In this document: in pieces, positions 53,858 through 62,366 of the stretch | Position numbering within the stretch: position 1 is the stretch's first letter | How the letters are laid out: every line of letters starts with the position of its first letter | Source of the DNA: an uncultured Selenomonadales bacterium | GTDB lineage: Bacteria > Bacillota > Negativicutes > DSM-1736 > Dendrosporobacteraceae | NCBI GenBank assembly: GCA_946407015.1 | Contig: CAMJML010000009.1 | Span: 1 to 64,000 of the forward strand | Length of the DNA stretch: 64,000 nt | Reading direction: 5' to 3' | Made by a program: the position numbers and the translations under genes | Notes under the pieces: generated by a model | The model's input: only the letters and a program-made list of their open reading frames with translations | The model's database searches: none | What the model was told of the DNA's origin: nothing

Positions 53858-54634
53858 TTATTTAGCACCTCCGAAATATATTTCTGCTCCTTTGGTTTCG
53901 GTAGCAGTAACCGATTGGGCTAATTCTTTACCAAGGCTGCCGCTACCCGGAGCACCCGCTCCGCCAGCACCGCCGCCAGCACTTCCACCACCTGGATTCT
54001 GAGGATTCACAGCAGCCCAGGCATTACCGGTCAGCCAGCCTTTAATACCCTCATCAATACTGGACTCTTTACCATCGGCACCAGCAAAGACCAGGCTATC
54101 ATCATCATTGACTCTGACACTGCCTAACAATAATTTTGAGATTTCCTGCGGGTTATGGACTTTGCCAGTAAGCCCGGTAATGATTGCATTGGTCTTTAAA
54201 AGGTCATGGCGCTTAGTACGTTCGTCAGAAATGGCTGTGTCTTTCTCGCCAATCTCTCTTTTATAACGCTTTTCGAGTGCATCATATTTTCGCTGTAAGG
54301 CGGCGTCAGCGGTCTTGGTCTTGGAAATGGAATCAAGTTCAGCATCCAGGTCCTCTGCGTTTTCATCAATACCAAGATGAGTCGTAACCTTCAAATAGTT
54401 CTCTTGAACAGTTTTCAAGTTTTTTTCGGTTTCTGTCAGTTTTGTCCGGATGGTCTTATTATCCTGGGTTTTGCGGTCAATTTCGGAACGATAGGCTGTT
54501 TCAATGGCCTCGACTGTAGCGACAAACCTTTCACCACCGGGCTGCTTTTTAAGGAATTCTAATAGCTCTTCTCTTGTTGCTGAACCATTAAAGAGCTGCA
54601 GTCCAAATGGAAAGCGCGTGATAATGTTATTCAA
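53858..54634 (-). CDS. Head scaffolding protein (GP20-like)
   Basis: A 258-residue protein that guides capsid assembly and is removed afterwards. The middle is a long coiled coil (about residues 45-150) with heavy charge, followed by DSLVFAGADGKESSIDEGIK and a Gly/Ala-rich stretch, as in phage minor structural protein GP20. The start is a TTG at 54634 with GGAGGA six bases upstream. The tail of the frame upstream of it shows no ribosome binding site. Confidence 0.78.
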   Translation of the reverse strand: MNNIITRFPFGLQLFNGSATREELLEFLKKQPGGERFVATVEAIETAYRSEIDRKTQDNKTIRTKLTETEKNLKTVQENYLKVTTHLGIDENAEDLDAELDSISKTKTADAALQRKYDALEKRYKREIGEKDTAISDERTKRHDLLKTNAIITGLTGKVHNPQEISKLLLGSVRVNDDDSLVFAGADGKESSIDEGIKGWLTGNAWAAVNPQNPGGGSAGGGAGGAGAPGSGSLGKELAQSVTATETKGAEIYFGGAK

Positions 54635-54669
54635 AGTACTTCCTCCTTTTATTTTTGGGCATAATGAAA

Positions 54670-54690
54670 GCCGCTGCATTTTGCAACGGC
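54670..54690 (-). other. Hairpin between the 20-residue frame and the scaffold gene
   Basis: GCCGCTGCA and TGCAACGGC fold about TTT. It lies 36 bases ahead of the scaffold start and may adjust mRNA stability or expression between the head genes. Confidence 0.45.
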
Positions 54691-54714
54691 TCAACTAGTG
54701 ACTATTTCAGACGC

Positions 54715-54777
54715 TTACGCATCTGAATCACCCCCTTTAAAACGAAACATTAATCTTGTATGCTCTAATAGAATCAT
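54715..54777 (-). CDS. Possible 20-residue peptide
   Basis: An ATG with AAAAGGAGG six bases ahead opens a 20-codon frame (MILLEHTRLMFRFKGGDSDA). GGGGGTG near its end could serve a further six-codon frame. It lies in the 180-base gap between the immunity-like gene and the scaffold start, where dense phage genomes usually have no space. It may be a leader peptide or chance. Confidence 0.35.
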   Translation of the reverse strand: MILLEHTRLMFRFKGGDSDA

Positions 54778-54813
54778 GACCAGCCTCCTTTTCAGTACAA
54801 AAAAACCGCCTGA

Positions 54814-55089
54814 TTAGGCGGCGGTTAGCTTATCTATATTCATTTGGGTGCGGCGTCTCAATTCAGCTTCATCAATATAATCCGTAAAATCTTCACGAAT
54901 CAATGGATGAGGCTCAAAATTATCATTATCCATAAAAATAGCATCGATAATATTAAACTCAGCTTCAGTCAATTCATCTTGACGATCAAGATATATTCCC
55001 TCGAACCGATCAATATACACTGACACTTCAAGCTGGTTATCAAGATAGCTCTGACATAAAGCTATTAAATTTTCGGCTGTGTTAGTCAT
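54814..55089 (-). CDS. Colicin-D-immunity-like protein
   Basis: A 91-residue acidic protein of four predicted helices. The stretch ALCQSYLDNQLEVSVYIDRF, the middle AIFMDNDNFEPHP and the end DEAELRRRTQMNIDKL match the pattern of the colicin D immunity family (LAKLFLASKITAIEF, ELFMAAERFEPDA, IDDNGLKVEVRSILEKF, recalled from memory). Immunity proteins of this family bind and block a tRNase. The gene overlaps the 3' end of the minor head gene by 8 bases, ATG inside its last codons, so production is coupled to the toxin-like domain upstream. Confidence 0.65.
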   Translation of the reverse strand: MTNTAENLIALCQSYLDNQLEVSVYIDRFEGIYLDRQDELTEAEFNIIDAIFMDNDNFEPHPLIREDFTDYIDEAELRRRTQMNIDKLTAA

Positions 55090-56602
55090 CTTCTATCATC
55101 TCCCAAGTATCAGGAATATTCTTTCTCGGTGTTACTGTTGTAATTTCACCAGCCTCATTAAAATGAACGGATATCCCATTTTTGACTTTAGCAAGGCTAT
55201 TCGTTGCAGTTTTGTATGTATAACCGTTTAAAGCAACTGCAATAATACTATCCATGTCAGGCAGTCGCTTTTGCGCAATACGGCCAACAATACGATTTAG
55301 CGCATGCTCCCGTGGTATAAATCCATTATCCTGCAAGACTTTAGCCGCATCCAGCAATTTCGCTTCATAAGCAGGGGAATAATCTCCCCTTAGCTTTATT
55401 ATACTTGGTTCAGCACTTTTTGCAACAAAGCTTTCCGGATCCAGCCTACCTTTTGTATCTGCATGCCCTTCCCAGAGCCGTAAGTACTGCCGCCAGTCTT
55501 CGCCTTTTCTCCAAGCTTTCAAGCCGTACTCGCCAAATAGCTGCAATTGCTTATCACGTGGCAATTTCTCCAAAAATTTTTCCATGGCCTTCGGATTGAA
55601 TTTAGCATTATTAAGTATCTCAGCTTCTTTACGTGGATCAATATCGATTTCGCCAGCATAGACAGGCTCGATCAGACACATGCAATGAGGATGAGCTGGC
55701 CGTTTAGGAAATTTATTTTTAGGATAAACACCAGGACCGAGGCCATAAAGATCCGCATTTGCATGTATATCACAAATATCATATCGAGGATGTCGACTAT
55801 TTAGCACCCACCTAAAGGCAATAACATCATCATCTGCGCGGTGTTTAGCCAGAAAGCCATCACCCCAAGCAGCTGATATTTCTGTCCGGGCAATGCGCTC
55901 AGCCAGGTACCTGGATTTTTCCTCAACAGCAACCATGATCGCCTTATCCAATGCTTTCTGGTTAAGCTCTTTAGTTGCTTCAAGCAGCTCACTAAAAGCA
56001 GCCTTTAATGATTTGGTCGGAGCTCCATCCGAGGCCAACAGCGCAATCTGGCTTTCTGCCTGCTTAATGGCAGCAAGGTATTTGTCCATTGCAGACCGAT
56101 CACCGGCCAGAACTTTACGCGACTGATCGACCAGTCGCTTCATGTAATCTGGTAATTCAGCTTGTGCTATTTTTTTACCATATCCATAACCTTCATAAAG
56201 ATCACGCGCTGTTTGGGTCCACCCCTTACCAAGGCGCATTGAGGTGCTGATAGAGTCAATAATGGTCTGCCGCATTTCGCCGCGTACCCCATGAAGGCGT
56301 TTCGACAAGTTCATTTTATCTGGTGACCACGATTTATGCAAAAGAACTTGTCTAACAGTAATAGGATCAACCGGCCTCTGACCATATCCATTGGCAACCG
56401 AAGCTATTATTGCTGTAATAGTGGCTTTCTCATTATGACTGAAAAAATCACTTTCTGTCAGCGCCTTTTGGACTGCTGCCTCAACATTCATTCCCTCATC
56501 AATGTATTTTTGAATCAGCTTGATTGCTTCTTGGGAAAGTTGACCGTATTGCCTTTGGTATTCGGCTAATAGGGCATGCACATCAGGATTACGCGGCGGC
56601 AT
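55082..56602 (-). CDS. Minor head protein (Mu gpF/SPP1 gp7 type) with C-terminal BECR-type toxin domain
   Basis: A 506-residue protein. Residues 1 to about 320 are the phage head morphogenesis domain, with the Cys/His pattern YDICDIHANADLYG and HPHCMCLI. A linker (about 325-395) is followed by an extra domain (401-506) with REHALNRIVGR, a strand AVALNGYTYKT and HFNEAGEITTVTPRKNIP. This order (His/Arg helix, then strands with conserved Thr) is that of BECR-fold ribonucleases described in phage capsid proteins; H433 and R437 are candidate catalytic residues. An immunity-like gene follows at once. The domain may act on the host or a rival phage. Confidence 0.75.
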   Translation of the reverse strand: MPPRNPDVHALLAEYQRQYGQLSQEAIKLIQKYIDEGMNVEAAVQKALTESDFFSHNEKATITAIIASVANGYGQRPVDPITVRQVLLHKSWSPDKMNLSKRLHGVRGEMRQTIIDSISTSMRLGKGWTQTARDLYEGYGYGKKIAQAELPDYMKRLVDQSRKVLAGDRSAMDKYLAAIKQAESQIALLASDGAPTKSLKAAFSELLEATKELNQKALDKAIMVAVEEKSRYLAERIARTEISAAWGDGFLAKHRADDDVIAFRWVLNSRHPRYDICDIHANADLYGLGPGVYPKNKFPKRPAHPHCMCLIEPVYAGEIDIDPRKEAEILNNAKFNPKAMEKFLEKLPRDKQLQLFGEYGLKAWRKGEDWRQYLRLWEGHADTKGRLDPESFVAKSAEPSIIKLRGDYSPAYEAKLLDAAKVLQDNGFIPREHALNRIVGRIAQKRLPDMDSIIAVALNGYTYKTATNSLAKVKNGISVHFNEAGEITTVTPRKNIPDTWEMIEDD

Positions 56603-58142
56603 TGTCCGTCACTGTTGGGCCTTGTCTCGGCACCTTACCAATCATTGAGGTCTGAGCCTTAACCATTTCATTGGCTCGATCAACATCCATTCCAAAGAAA
56701 GCCTGCAACATTAACGCAGCTGCATCCGGAGCAATCCTCTGTTCAGCAACACCGGCCATGACATCAACAGCACTGCTGACCTGGGCTCCATTAAAGTTAT
56801 ATGTTTCATCCTGCCCACGGGCTTCAATGTCATCAACAACTTTGTCATACCGGTCCTCTGGCAGATCATTAAGATATACCGCAACAGCTTTCTTTTTGGC
56901 CTCGACATTAAACTGGCCACCAATGTTGAGATCCAACGCCTTACCGACTTCATCGAGCGCAGCAGCAACATCAACAATTCCGAAGTCATCGGAATATTTA
57001 CAGTAATAATCGACAGTCGTATTCGTCCATAGCTCAAATACTTTAGCAACTTCACGCTCTGCCTCTTCGGCATTGAGTGCAAAATCAGATAAAACCTGAT
57101 TGGTGTTTTCAAAGTCCCACTGTTTTGCAACTCCACTGTTTTTAGTTTCGACGCCAGTAACATGAGATAGCTCAGCCATACGATAAATTTCCACAATCAA
57201 ATCTTTGCGCTCATCGCGCAGCTGCTGCAGTGGCTCTGCTGATGGTGCAATAAATTCAGGCTTTCCGGATAATGCGCCATTATAGGACATAACATTTTCA
57301 GTTCCGACCGTTATTTCTTTAACATCATCAGGCGTCTGACTCTCGTCGGCTGGGTAAGTTAAAATGTTAAATGCCTGATTACGAATCAGCTCATCAATCT
57401 CGGAGCAAAGATTGTAAAGCCGCTTATTGGTTTTAGCAATATTAAAGAACTCGGACTGAGGCAGCACATTGCCCGGCTCATATGGTCTTGCATAAAACGG
57501 AACAACCGGCAAACGTCCAAGATTATGCGCTCCATCTTTCTTCTCACCGTTAGCATATTGGCAGGCCCATCGATTTGTTGTCCATGTCCACGTTTCAGTC
57601 GCCTGGTTGCTAGCAGACCCCTCAGAATTCACAGTATAAGTTAATTCAATCAGCTTGCCGGCTTTATTGGTCTTATAATCTGTAACCTGGCTAGGCTTTA
57701 CGACATACGCATATGGCAGCGCACGCTGCTTAATGACATCGGCCATATTCCCCGGCTGCTCTTGCACATTGTCTATAACAATAAAGGCCACAGCATGAAG
57801 CTTGACAACTAAGCCCGCTCTTTTCATGAACCGGTTAAATGACGTGCCCAAAGTATCCGCATCTTCCACAAAGGTTGAAAAAAGCGCGTTTTCTTTCCAC
57901 TCACGCTCGGGCTCTTTTCGAAACACCGGATTCACATGGCTATTAACGACAGGCGCGACATAGTTTAAGTAATACGCCAACTCCTTGCGCGCATTATGTT
58001 TTTCTGCGGTCTCACGCGGATGAGAAACTAAATATGATCCATCCTTGAAACCACCAGAGCCATTATAGGCATCTAACAAAAATTTATGATCATTAACACC
58101 TAAAAGGTTATTTAAATTTTGCACTTTGCTTGCTTCGGTCAA
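56589..58142 (-). CDS. Portal protein
   Basis: A 517-residue portal protein. It has the wide-neck region LAYYLNYVAPVVNSHVNPVF, the RPYEPGNVLPQSEFFNIAKT stretch and the middle MSYNGALSGKPEFIAPSAEP found in portals near PBSX-type terminases (DUF4055-like). It forms the ring for DNA entry and binds the large terminase. The ATG follows GGAAGTG. It overlaps the minor head gene by 14 bases. Confidence 0.85.
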   Translation of the reverse strand: MTEASKVQNLNNLLGVNDHKFLLDAYNGSGGFKDGSYLVSHPRETAEKHNARKELAYYLNYVAPVVNSHVNPVFRKEPEREWKENALFSTFVEDADTLGTSFNRFMKRAGLVVKLHAVAFIVIDNVQEQPGNMADVIKQRALPYAYVVKPSQVTDYKTNKAGKLIELTYTVNSEGSASNQATETWTWTTNRWACQYANGEKKDGAHNLGRLPVVPFYARPYEPGNVLPQSEFFNIAKTNKRLYNLCSEIDELIRNQAFNILTYPADESQTPDDVKEITVGTENVMSYNGALSGKPEFIAPSAEPLQQLRDERKDLIVEIYRMAELSHVTGVETKNSGVAKQWDFENTNQVLSDFALNAEEAEREVAKVFELWTNTTVDYYCKYSDDFGIVDVAAALDEVGKALDLNIGGQFNVEAKKKAVAVYLNDLPEDRYDKVVDDIEARGQDETYNFNGAQVSSAVDVMAGVAEQRIAPDAAALMLQAFFGMDVDRANEMVKAQTSMIGKVPRQGPTVTDNAAA

Positions 58143-58155
58143 ATTATCACTTCCT

Positions 58156-59421
58156 TTACGTTCTTAAACCAACTGCTTGAAAGCGATGGAAGAAAGTATA
58201 TAAAAAGTATCTGTTTCGGTCACAGGTATGGTCATTCTGCTTTAAAGGCACATCCTCACCGCGTTCCTGGGCCTTTATATTCCAGATATAGGACGCAAAC
58301 TCCATAATGGTGTGCTTACAGGTTTCATCAATAAAAAACCGCATTGTTTTCAACAAAGTTGATACAAAGCGGATACCTGGTAATACGTCATTATTTGCAG
58401 AAACAACCTTGAGCTTGCGCTTACGTAGCTCGGCTATAAACGAAGTTGCACTTGGGTCCACATAGATAATTTCAGGACTAATACCATTAAGCCAAGTAAT
58501 AAGATCGTCAGCATACTCTGAGTCAGTCTTTTGTTTTCCTCGGGACTTGCTGTCATGCCAATATTCACGTAATAAATAAGCAACCTTATCCTTAACTCCA
58601 TAAAGGCCAAAAGTACAGGGATTCGACGTTCCATAGTCAACAGAAACATAATATTTATCAAATTTCATGTCTCTGTAATTACCGACATGCACTTTTTCAT
58701 CAAACATGTCGTAAATTACGCCCTCAGCCATAACCCATAGACCAAGAATATATCGCTTGAAGAATACGCCGGCATACATACGGCGATAGCGCTCTTTGAT
58801 CTTCTGACTAAGTGACAGATTATCATCCATCGTAAAGTGCAGATAGATCCCGTTAAGCTCATCGATCTTGTCAATATATTCGGTCTTAAACCAATGATAA
58901 GGGCCAGCAGGATTGCAGTTAAACCAAAACTTTGAGCCTTCGACAGAGCAACGAGCTGTAGCCTGATGTACAAAGCTTTGTGGCATCAGAGCAACCTCAT
59001 CGAAAAGCATCCCCGCGAGCGTAATACCCTGAATCAGGTCCTGGCTTCGCTCGTCTTTACCACCAAAGATATAAAAAAAGTTAATTTTACGCCGATACCG
59101 AATTTCAATCATATTTTCGGCGCGATGCTCTTTGACTCGATACTTCAGTGACTTTAGCATTCGTTTAAGCGGCGCTAAAACATTTCGCCTAAACGAACCT
59201 ATGGTTTTACCGGATAAGCCTAAATTCTCACCTTCAAAAGTTTCCATAGCCCACTGAACATAGGAAAGGGCCATCGATACTGTTTTACCGGATCGGACAG
59301 CTCCATCCGCAATGATCATGTCTTTATTACATACTGGTGAGTTAGGCAGCCACCAGGTCAACACCTTGCGCTGCTTTTTAGAAAACGGCTCAAACTTGAA
59401 CGATGTCACCTTATGACTCAT
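58156..59421 (-). CDS. Terminase large subunit (PBSX type)
   Basis: A 421-residue packaging motor and nuclease. Walker A is ADGAVRSGKT (39-48), Walker B is AGMLFDEV with DE at 141-142, and the RNase H-like nuclease has Asp residues in YVSVDYGTSN (D262), IIYVDPSAT (D322) and DHTCDRNRY (near 397-401). All key residues are present. It overlaps the small subunit gene by 11 bases. The family is the PBSX/SPP1-like group, which includes headful (pac) packagers. Confidence 0.92.
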   Translation of the reverse strand: MSHKVTSFKFEPFSKKQRKVLTWWLPNSPVCNKDMIIADGAVRSGKTVSMALSYVQWAMETFEGENLGLSGKTIGSFRRNVLAPLKRMLKSLKYRVKEHRAENMIEIRYRRKINFFYIFGGKDERSQDLIQGITLAGMLFDEVALMPQSFVHQATARCSVEGSKFWFNCNPAGPYHWFKTEYIDKIDELNGIYLHFTMDDNLSLSQKIKERYRRMYAGVFFKRYILGLWVMAEGVIYDMFDEKVHVGNYRDMKFDKYYVSVDYGTSNPCTFGLYGVKDKVAYLLREYWHDSKSRGKQKTDSEYADDLITWLNGISPEIIYVDPSATSFIAELRKRKLKVVSANNDVLPGIRFVSTLLKTMRFFIDETCKHTIMEFASYIWNIKAQERGEDVPLKQNDHTCDRNRYFLYTFFHRFQAVGLRT

Positions 59422-60358
59422 CGTCCCACACCTCCGGGACGGTTCCCTTTAATGCATCAATGAAGTTAGTACCGCTATCATCTTCCCCATCATCATCATC
59501 CTTGAGTTTGGCGATTTCAGCTTTTAATTTCTCGATTTTTAAGAGACGTTCCGCGTCATTCTTCTTATCAGACTCGATGCTATGTTTCAAAGCCAGCTGT
59601 CTGGTCTTTTTATCCTGCACCCTGGTCAAAGCCTCTTCAAGTTTGATAATATCATCAATTTTTCGGTATTCGGTTTCGGTTACCTCAGTGATAGTTAAGT
59701 CACTTTTAGATACATATACCGTCTTTGTAGTTGCCGTTTTCTCGTCATGTATCGGGACTGGTATTTTGGTAGTCACAAGCTCATGCAGAACTTTACGCTC
59801 TTTTTCACTAAGACCGTTCATCAGATTCTGAATACGGGCCATCATGCGGCGCTCACGTATTGTAAGCAGCCTAATGTCTTCATTGACCTGGGCAAGAGTA
59901 TCCGTATTGATGCCACAATATATTTGCTGTTCTTCTTCAGTGAGACAGTCAAGAAAAATCCTTTCAAACTCCCCAGTGGTAACAGCGTTCTTGTTGCCCG
60001 GCGGAGCTCCCCCATTATTGCCGGCTGCATTATTGTTGCCAGGTGGAGCACCATGACCGGCAGCATTCTGATTGCCGATCGGCGCCCCATGGCCGACAGC
60101 ATTATTGTTACCTTTGGGAGCGCCTCGCTTATTGGTAACGTTACCATTACTTTTCTTTTTTCGATTGGTAACGTTACCAATCGAATCGGTAACGTTACCA
60201 TTTCCCTCGACCTCCCACTTATCAGTGCATTTCCACTTTCTAACGAGAGTTTCAGATACGCCAAGTTGCTCAGCAATATCCTTAAGTAGCATTGTTTTAC
60301 CACTATCGAGCCATAGCTTCTTTGCCGAGTCCCGTTCGGGGCTTCTCTTTGGCGCCAT
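59411..60358 (-). CDS. Terminase small subunit with GNVT and GAPxGN repeats
   Basis: A 315-residue DNA-recognition subunit. The first 50 residues hold a helix-turn-helix (MLLKDIAEQLGVSETLVRKW). Next come three GNVT tetrapeptides (54, 61, 72) and four GAPxGN repeats (79, 91, 103, 117), a flexible linker. The rest is a long helical region with a charged end, DDDDGEDDSGTNFIDALKGT, meant for the large subunit. The GNVT codons are the same palindrome each time, which is noted as a possible packaging site. It matches the PBSX XtmA type but is longer than usual (about 250). Confidence 0.85.
   Translation of the reverse strand: MAPKRSPERDSAKKLWLDSGKTMLLKDIAEQLGVSETLVRKWKCTDKWEVEGNGNVTDSIGNVTNRKKKSNGNVTNKRGAPKGNNNAVGHGAPIGNQNAAGHGAPPGNNNAAGNNGGAPPGNKNAVTTGEFERIFLDCLTEEEQQIYCGINTDTLAQVNEDIRLLTIRERRMMARIQNLMNGLSEKERKVLHELVTTKIPVPIHDEKTATTKTVYVSKSDLTITEVTETEYRKIDDIIKLEEALTRVQDKKTRQLALKHSIESDKKNDAERLLKIEKLKAEIAKLKDDDDGEDDSGTNFIDALKGTVPEVWDDES
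60134..60199. repeat. Three copies of GGTAACGTTACC inside terS
   Basis: The 12-bp perfect palindrome GGTAACGTTACC is found at 60134-60145, 60167-60178 and 60188-60199. Spacings are 33 and 21 bases, near three and two helical turns. It codes for GNVT in the same frame every time. Pac sites of several headful phages lie inside terS, so this may be a recognition site. Confidence 0.7.
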
Positions 60359-60378
60359 CTACATATCACCCACCTCCA

Positions 60379-60609
60379 CTAATCATCACGCTGCAGCTCG
60401 ATATCAAGTTCAATCAGCTTTTTCAGATCGTCGACAGTCTTAATCTCAATCTGACCTTTCTGAAAGTCACCTATCCACTTGGCGATCCCAGCCTGTACAA
60501 TCTTTCGGTACCGGGCACGCGATTCCAATATACCTTCCATTACTGCAGCTTCGTGCTGAAGAAGTAAATTTTCCATATCGTTTTTCGAACATTTGTTTGT
60601 TTTAGTCAT
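60379..60609 (-). CDS. Small phage protein before the terminase
   Basis: A 76-residue helical protein (MTKTNKCSKNDMENLLLQHE, ARYRKIVQAGIAKWIGDFQK). No family is recognised; small basic/acidic helical proteins next to terS often help packaging. The ATG 60609 has GGGGG about eight bases ahead and is preferred to 60660. It is the gene directly upstream of terS, 21 bases away. Confidence 0.55.
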   Translation of the reverse strand: MTKTNKCSKNDMENLLLQHEAAVMEGILESRARYRKIVQAGIAKWIGDFQKGQIEIKTVDDLKKLIELDIELQRDD

Positions 60610-60645
60610 TGCGGATACCCCCATCCATGCTTTACAATGGATTGT

Positions 60646-60694
60646 GAGATAGTAGCTCATCGTAATCTGTGGCCACAGTGCAAACTACTATCTC
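60646..60694. repeat. Nested dyad in the gap upstream of terS
   Basis: GAGATAGTAG (60646-60655) and CTACTATCTC (60685-60694) flank a central CTGTGGCCACAG palindrome (60667-60678). The element is 49 bases and lies in a non-coding gap of about 140 bases (60,610-60,750). This is where cos sites are found in phages such as lambda. GGGTAACCC at 60713-60721 is a further small palindrome. Confidence 0.55.
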
Positions 60695-60750
60695 CCTCCG
60701 GGGGTAACCCGGTATAGGGTGGACGTTCCTAGCGTCCGCCCTTTCTCCTT

Positions 60751-60969
60751 TTATTTAGCGCTTCGCCACTTTATCAAGCCAATAATCGCCATAATAAAAT
60801 ACAAAGAAAATAATGCAGCCTGAGCATACAATTCATGATAAGCATCATAAACGGCCCAAAAGCCATTCGTACAGCTCCATATCACAAAACAACGGCTGTC
60901 TTTTTTAATATTGAGCCAGGTGCCGATTAGCGCAAAGCTTGCGATCATCCAAGAAAGCGGCTCCATCAT
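60751..60969 (-). CDS. PnuC/SWEET-like small membrane protein
   Basis: A 72-residue protein of three membrane helices (SWMIASFALIGTWLNI, FVIWSCTNGFWAVYDAYH, ALFSLYFIMAIIGLIKW). The IGTWLN and WxxxNxFW motifs resemble PnuC and SemiSWEET half-transporters, the first of which takes up nicotinamide riboside. A single three-helix unit would work as a dimer. The ATG at 60969 overlaps the TGA of the methylase gene (ATGA), so translation is coupled and no ribosome binding site is needed. Confidence 0.65.
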   Translation of the reverse strand: MMEPLSWMIASFALIGTWLNIKKDSRCFVIWSCTNGFWAVYDAYHELYAQAALFSLYFIMAIIGLIKWRSAK

Positions 60970-62339
60970 ACCAGCACCGCTTTCTGACCGGTAAACTCTT
61001 CCCATCGCTTCACAATGACATCACAGTAAACCGGATCAATCTCCATAAGATATGCAGCCCTATCAGTCTGTTCCGCAGCCATTAACGTACTGCCAGATCC
61101 TCCAAAGAAGTCGGCTACCTTCTCACCTGGTCGGCTTGAATTTTGTATGGCTCTAGCACAAAGGGCAATCGGCTTCATGGTGGGATGTTCGCCATTACGA
61201 AGTGGCTTATCAAATCTCCAAACGCTAGAAAGGCTATCATCACCAGCCTGCAGCACTTCATACTCTGGTACCTTGATTGTGATTGATCTGATTCCATCAG
61301 TAAAAGTAATCAGCGCTTCACCGTCTTCTTGTCGGACAGTAACGAGCGCTGATTCTTCAATTACGGTGCTTTGCTTGCGTCCCCCATAGAACTGATGAGC
61401 TGCACCAGGCTTCCATCCATACAAGATAGGTTCATGCTGCCATTGGTAATCTTGCCGGCCAAGAACAAACTGATTCTTAGCCCATACCAGGCATTGCTTA
61501 AATAGCCAACCAGCCTCCTGGAGTGCGGCTCGGAAGTTACTCCCCTCTGAGTCAGCATGACAAACATAAATGGCGCCACCAGACTCAGTCACGTTGCACA
61601 TATTAGCAAATGCATCATGTAAAAATTGATTGAACTGCTCCGCTGGCATATTATCGTTTTGAATCGTCAGCTTCTCTTTCGTCCCGCCCTGGTAATCTAC
61701 GTTATAAGGCGGGTCCGTGAAGATCATAGTGGCCTTACTTCCGGACATCAGCTTTTCAACATCGCTCATCACAGTAGCACTACCGCACATTAGCCGGTGC
61801 TGACCAAGCTGCCATATATCACCTGGCTTGGTGATTGGCTCTTTAATCTCTGCAGCAGCTGCAGCCGGGTTAAAATTATCTTCTTTAACCTCAGCCACAT
61901 TGAAGTCAGCAAGCATGTTGTCGAGCTGCTTGTCGGTAAAGCCAGTAAGGTTAATGTCAAAATCGCCAGCATTCAGCTCAGCCATTAGCCCAGCCAATAT
62001 AGTGTCGTCTATTTCGGACAGTTCCGCAATGCGATTATCCGCGATCATGTCTGCCCATTCTTCAGCTTCGCTGGCATAATCCTGACGATCGATCGGAACT
62101 TGCGATAAACCCAACGCCTGGGCTGCCATTAGTCGGCCATGGCCGCGAACAATAAAACCAGAGCGAGTGCTAACCGTAATCGGTGCGCGCCAGCCCTGGT
62201 TCTTTATTATTTTGGCTAGTAGTTGAATTTGCCTTTCGGGATGCTGGTTCGGATTTCGCGGGTTTGGTACCAGCGTGACTATTTCTGCCAGCTCACTGCA
62301 AGAGCAATGGACCGCGATTCCGTCAGTTGTTACTTTCAT
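60966..62339 (-). CDS. ParB-domain DNA methyltransferase
   Basis: A 457-residue protein. The N-terminal third is ParB-like (LVPNPRNPNQHPERQIQLLA, RGHGRLMAAQALG), a domain that often binds CTP or nicks DNA. The C-terminal half is an N4/N6-adenine or cytosine methylase with motif IV DPPYNVDYQ near 206-216 and motif I ADFFGGSGST near 415; the order IV before I is the beta class. It can protect phage DNA from restriction. No partner endonuclease is adjacent, so it is an orphan. The ATG follows AAGGTGAATTC. Confidence 0.88.
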   Translation of the reverse strand: MKVTTDGIAVHCSCSELAEIVTLVPNPRNPNQHPERQIQLLAKIIKNQGWRAPITVSTRSGFIVRGHGRLMAAQALGLSQVPIDRQDYASEAEEWADMIADNRIAELSEIDDTILAGLMAELNAGDFDINLTGFTDKQLDNMLADFNVAEVKEDNFNPAAAAAEIKEPITKPGDIWQLGQHRLMCGSATVMSDVEKLMSGSKATMIFTDPPYNVDYQGGTKEKLTIQNDNMPAEQFNQFLHDAFANMCNVTESGGAIYVCHADSEGSNFRAALQEAGWLFKQCLVWAKNQFVLGRQDYQWQHEPILYGWKPGAAHQFYGGRKQSTVIEESALVTVRQEDGEALITFTDGIRSITIKVPEYEVLQAGDDSLSSVWRFDKPLRNGEHPTMKPIALCARAIQNSSRPGEKVADFFGGSGSTLMAAEQTDRAAYLMEIDPVYCDVIVKRWEEFTGQKAVLV

Positions 62340-62366
62340 GAATTCACCTTCTTTGTACGATAATGC

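Noticed and set aside
60000-60125. Collagen-like fibre gene
   Set aside because: The GAPxGN repeats lie in the terminase small subunit and do not have the GXY period of three; they are a flexible linker seen in related phage proteins.
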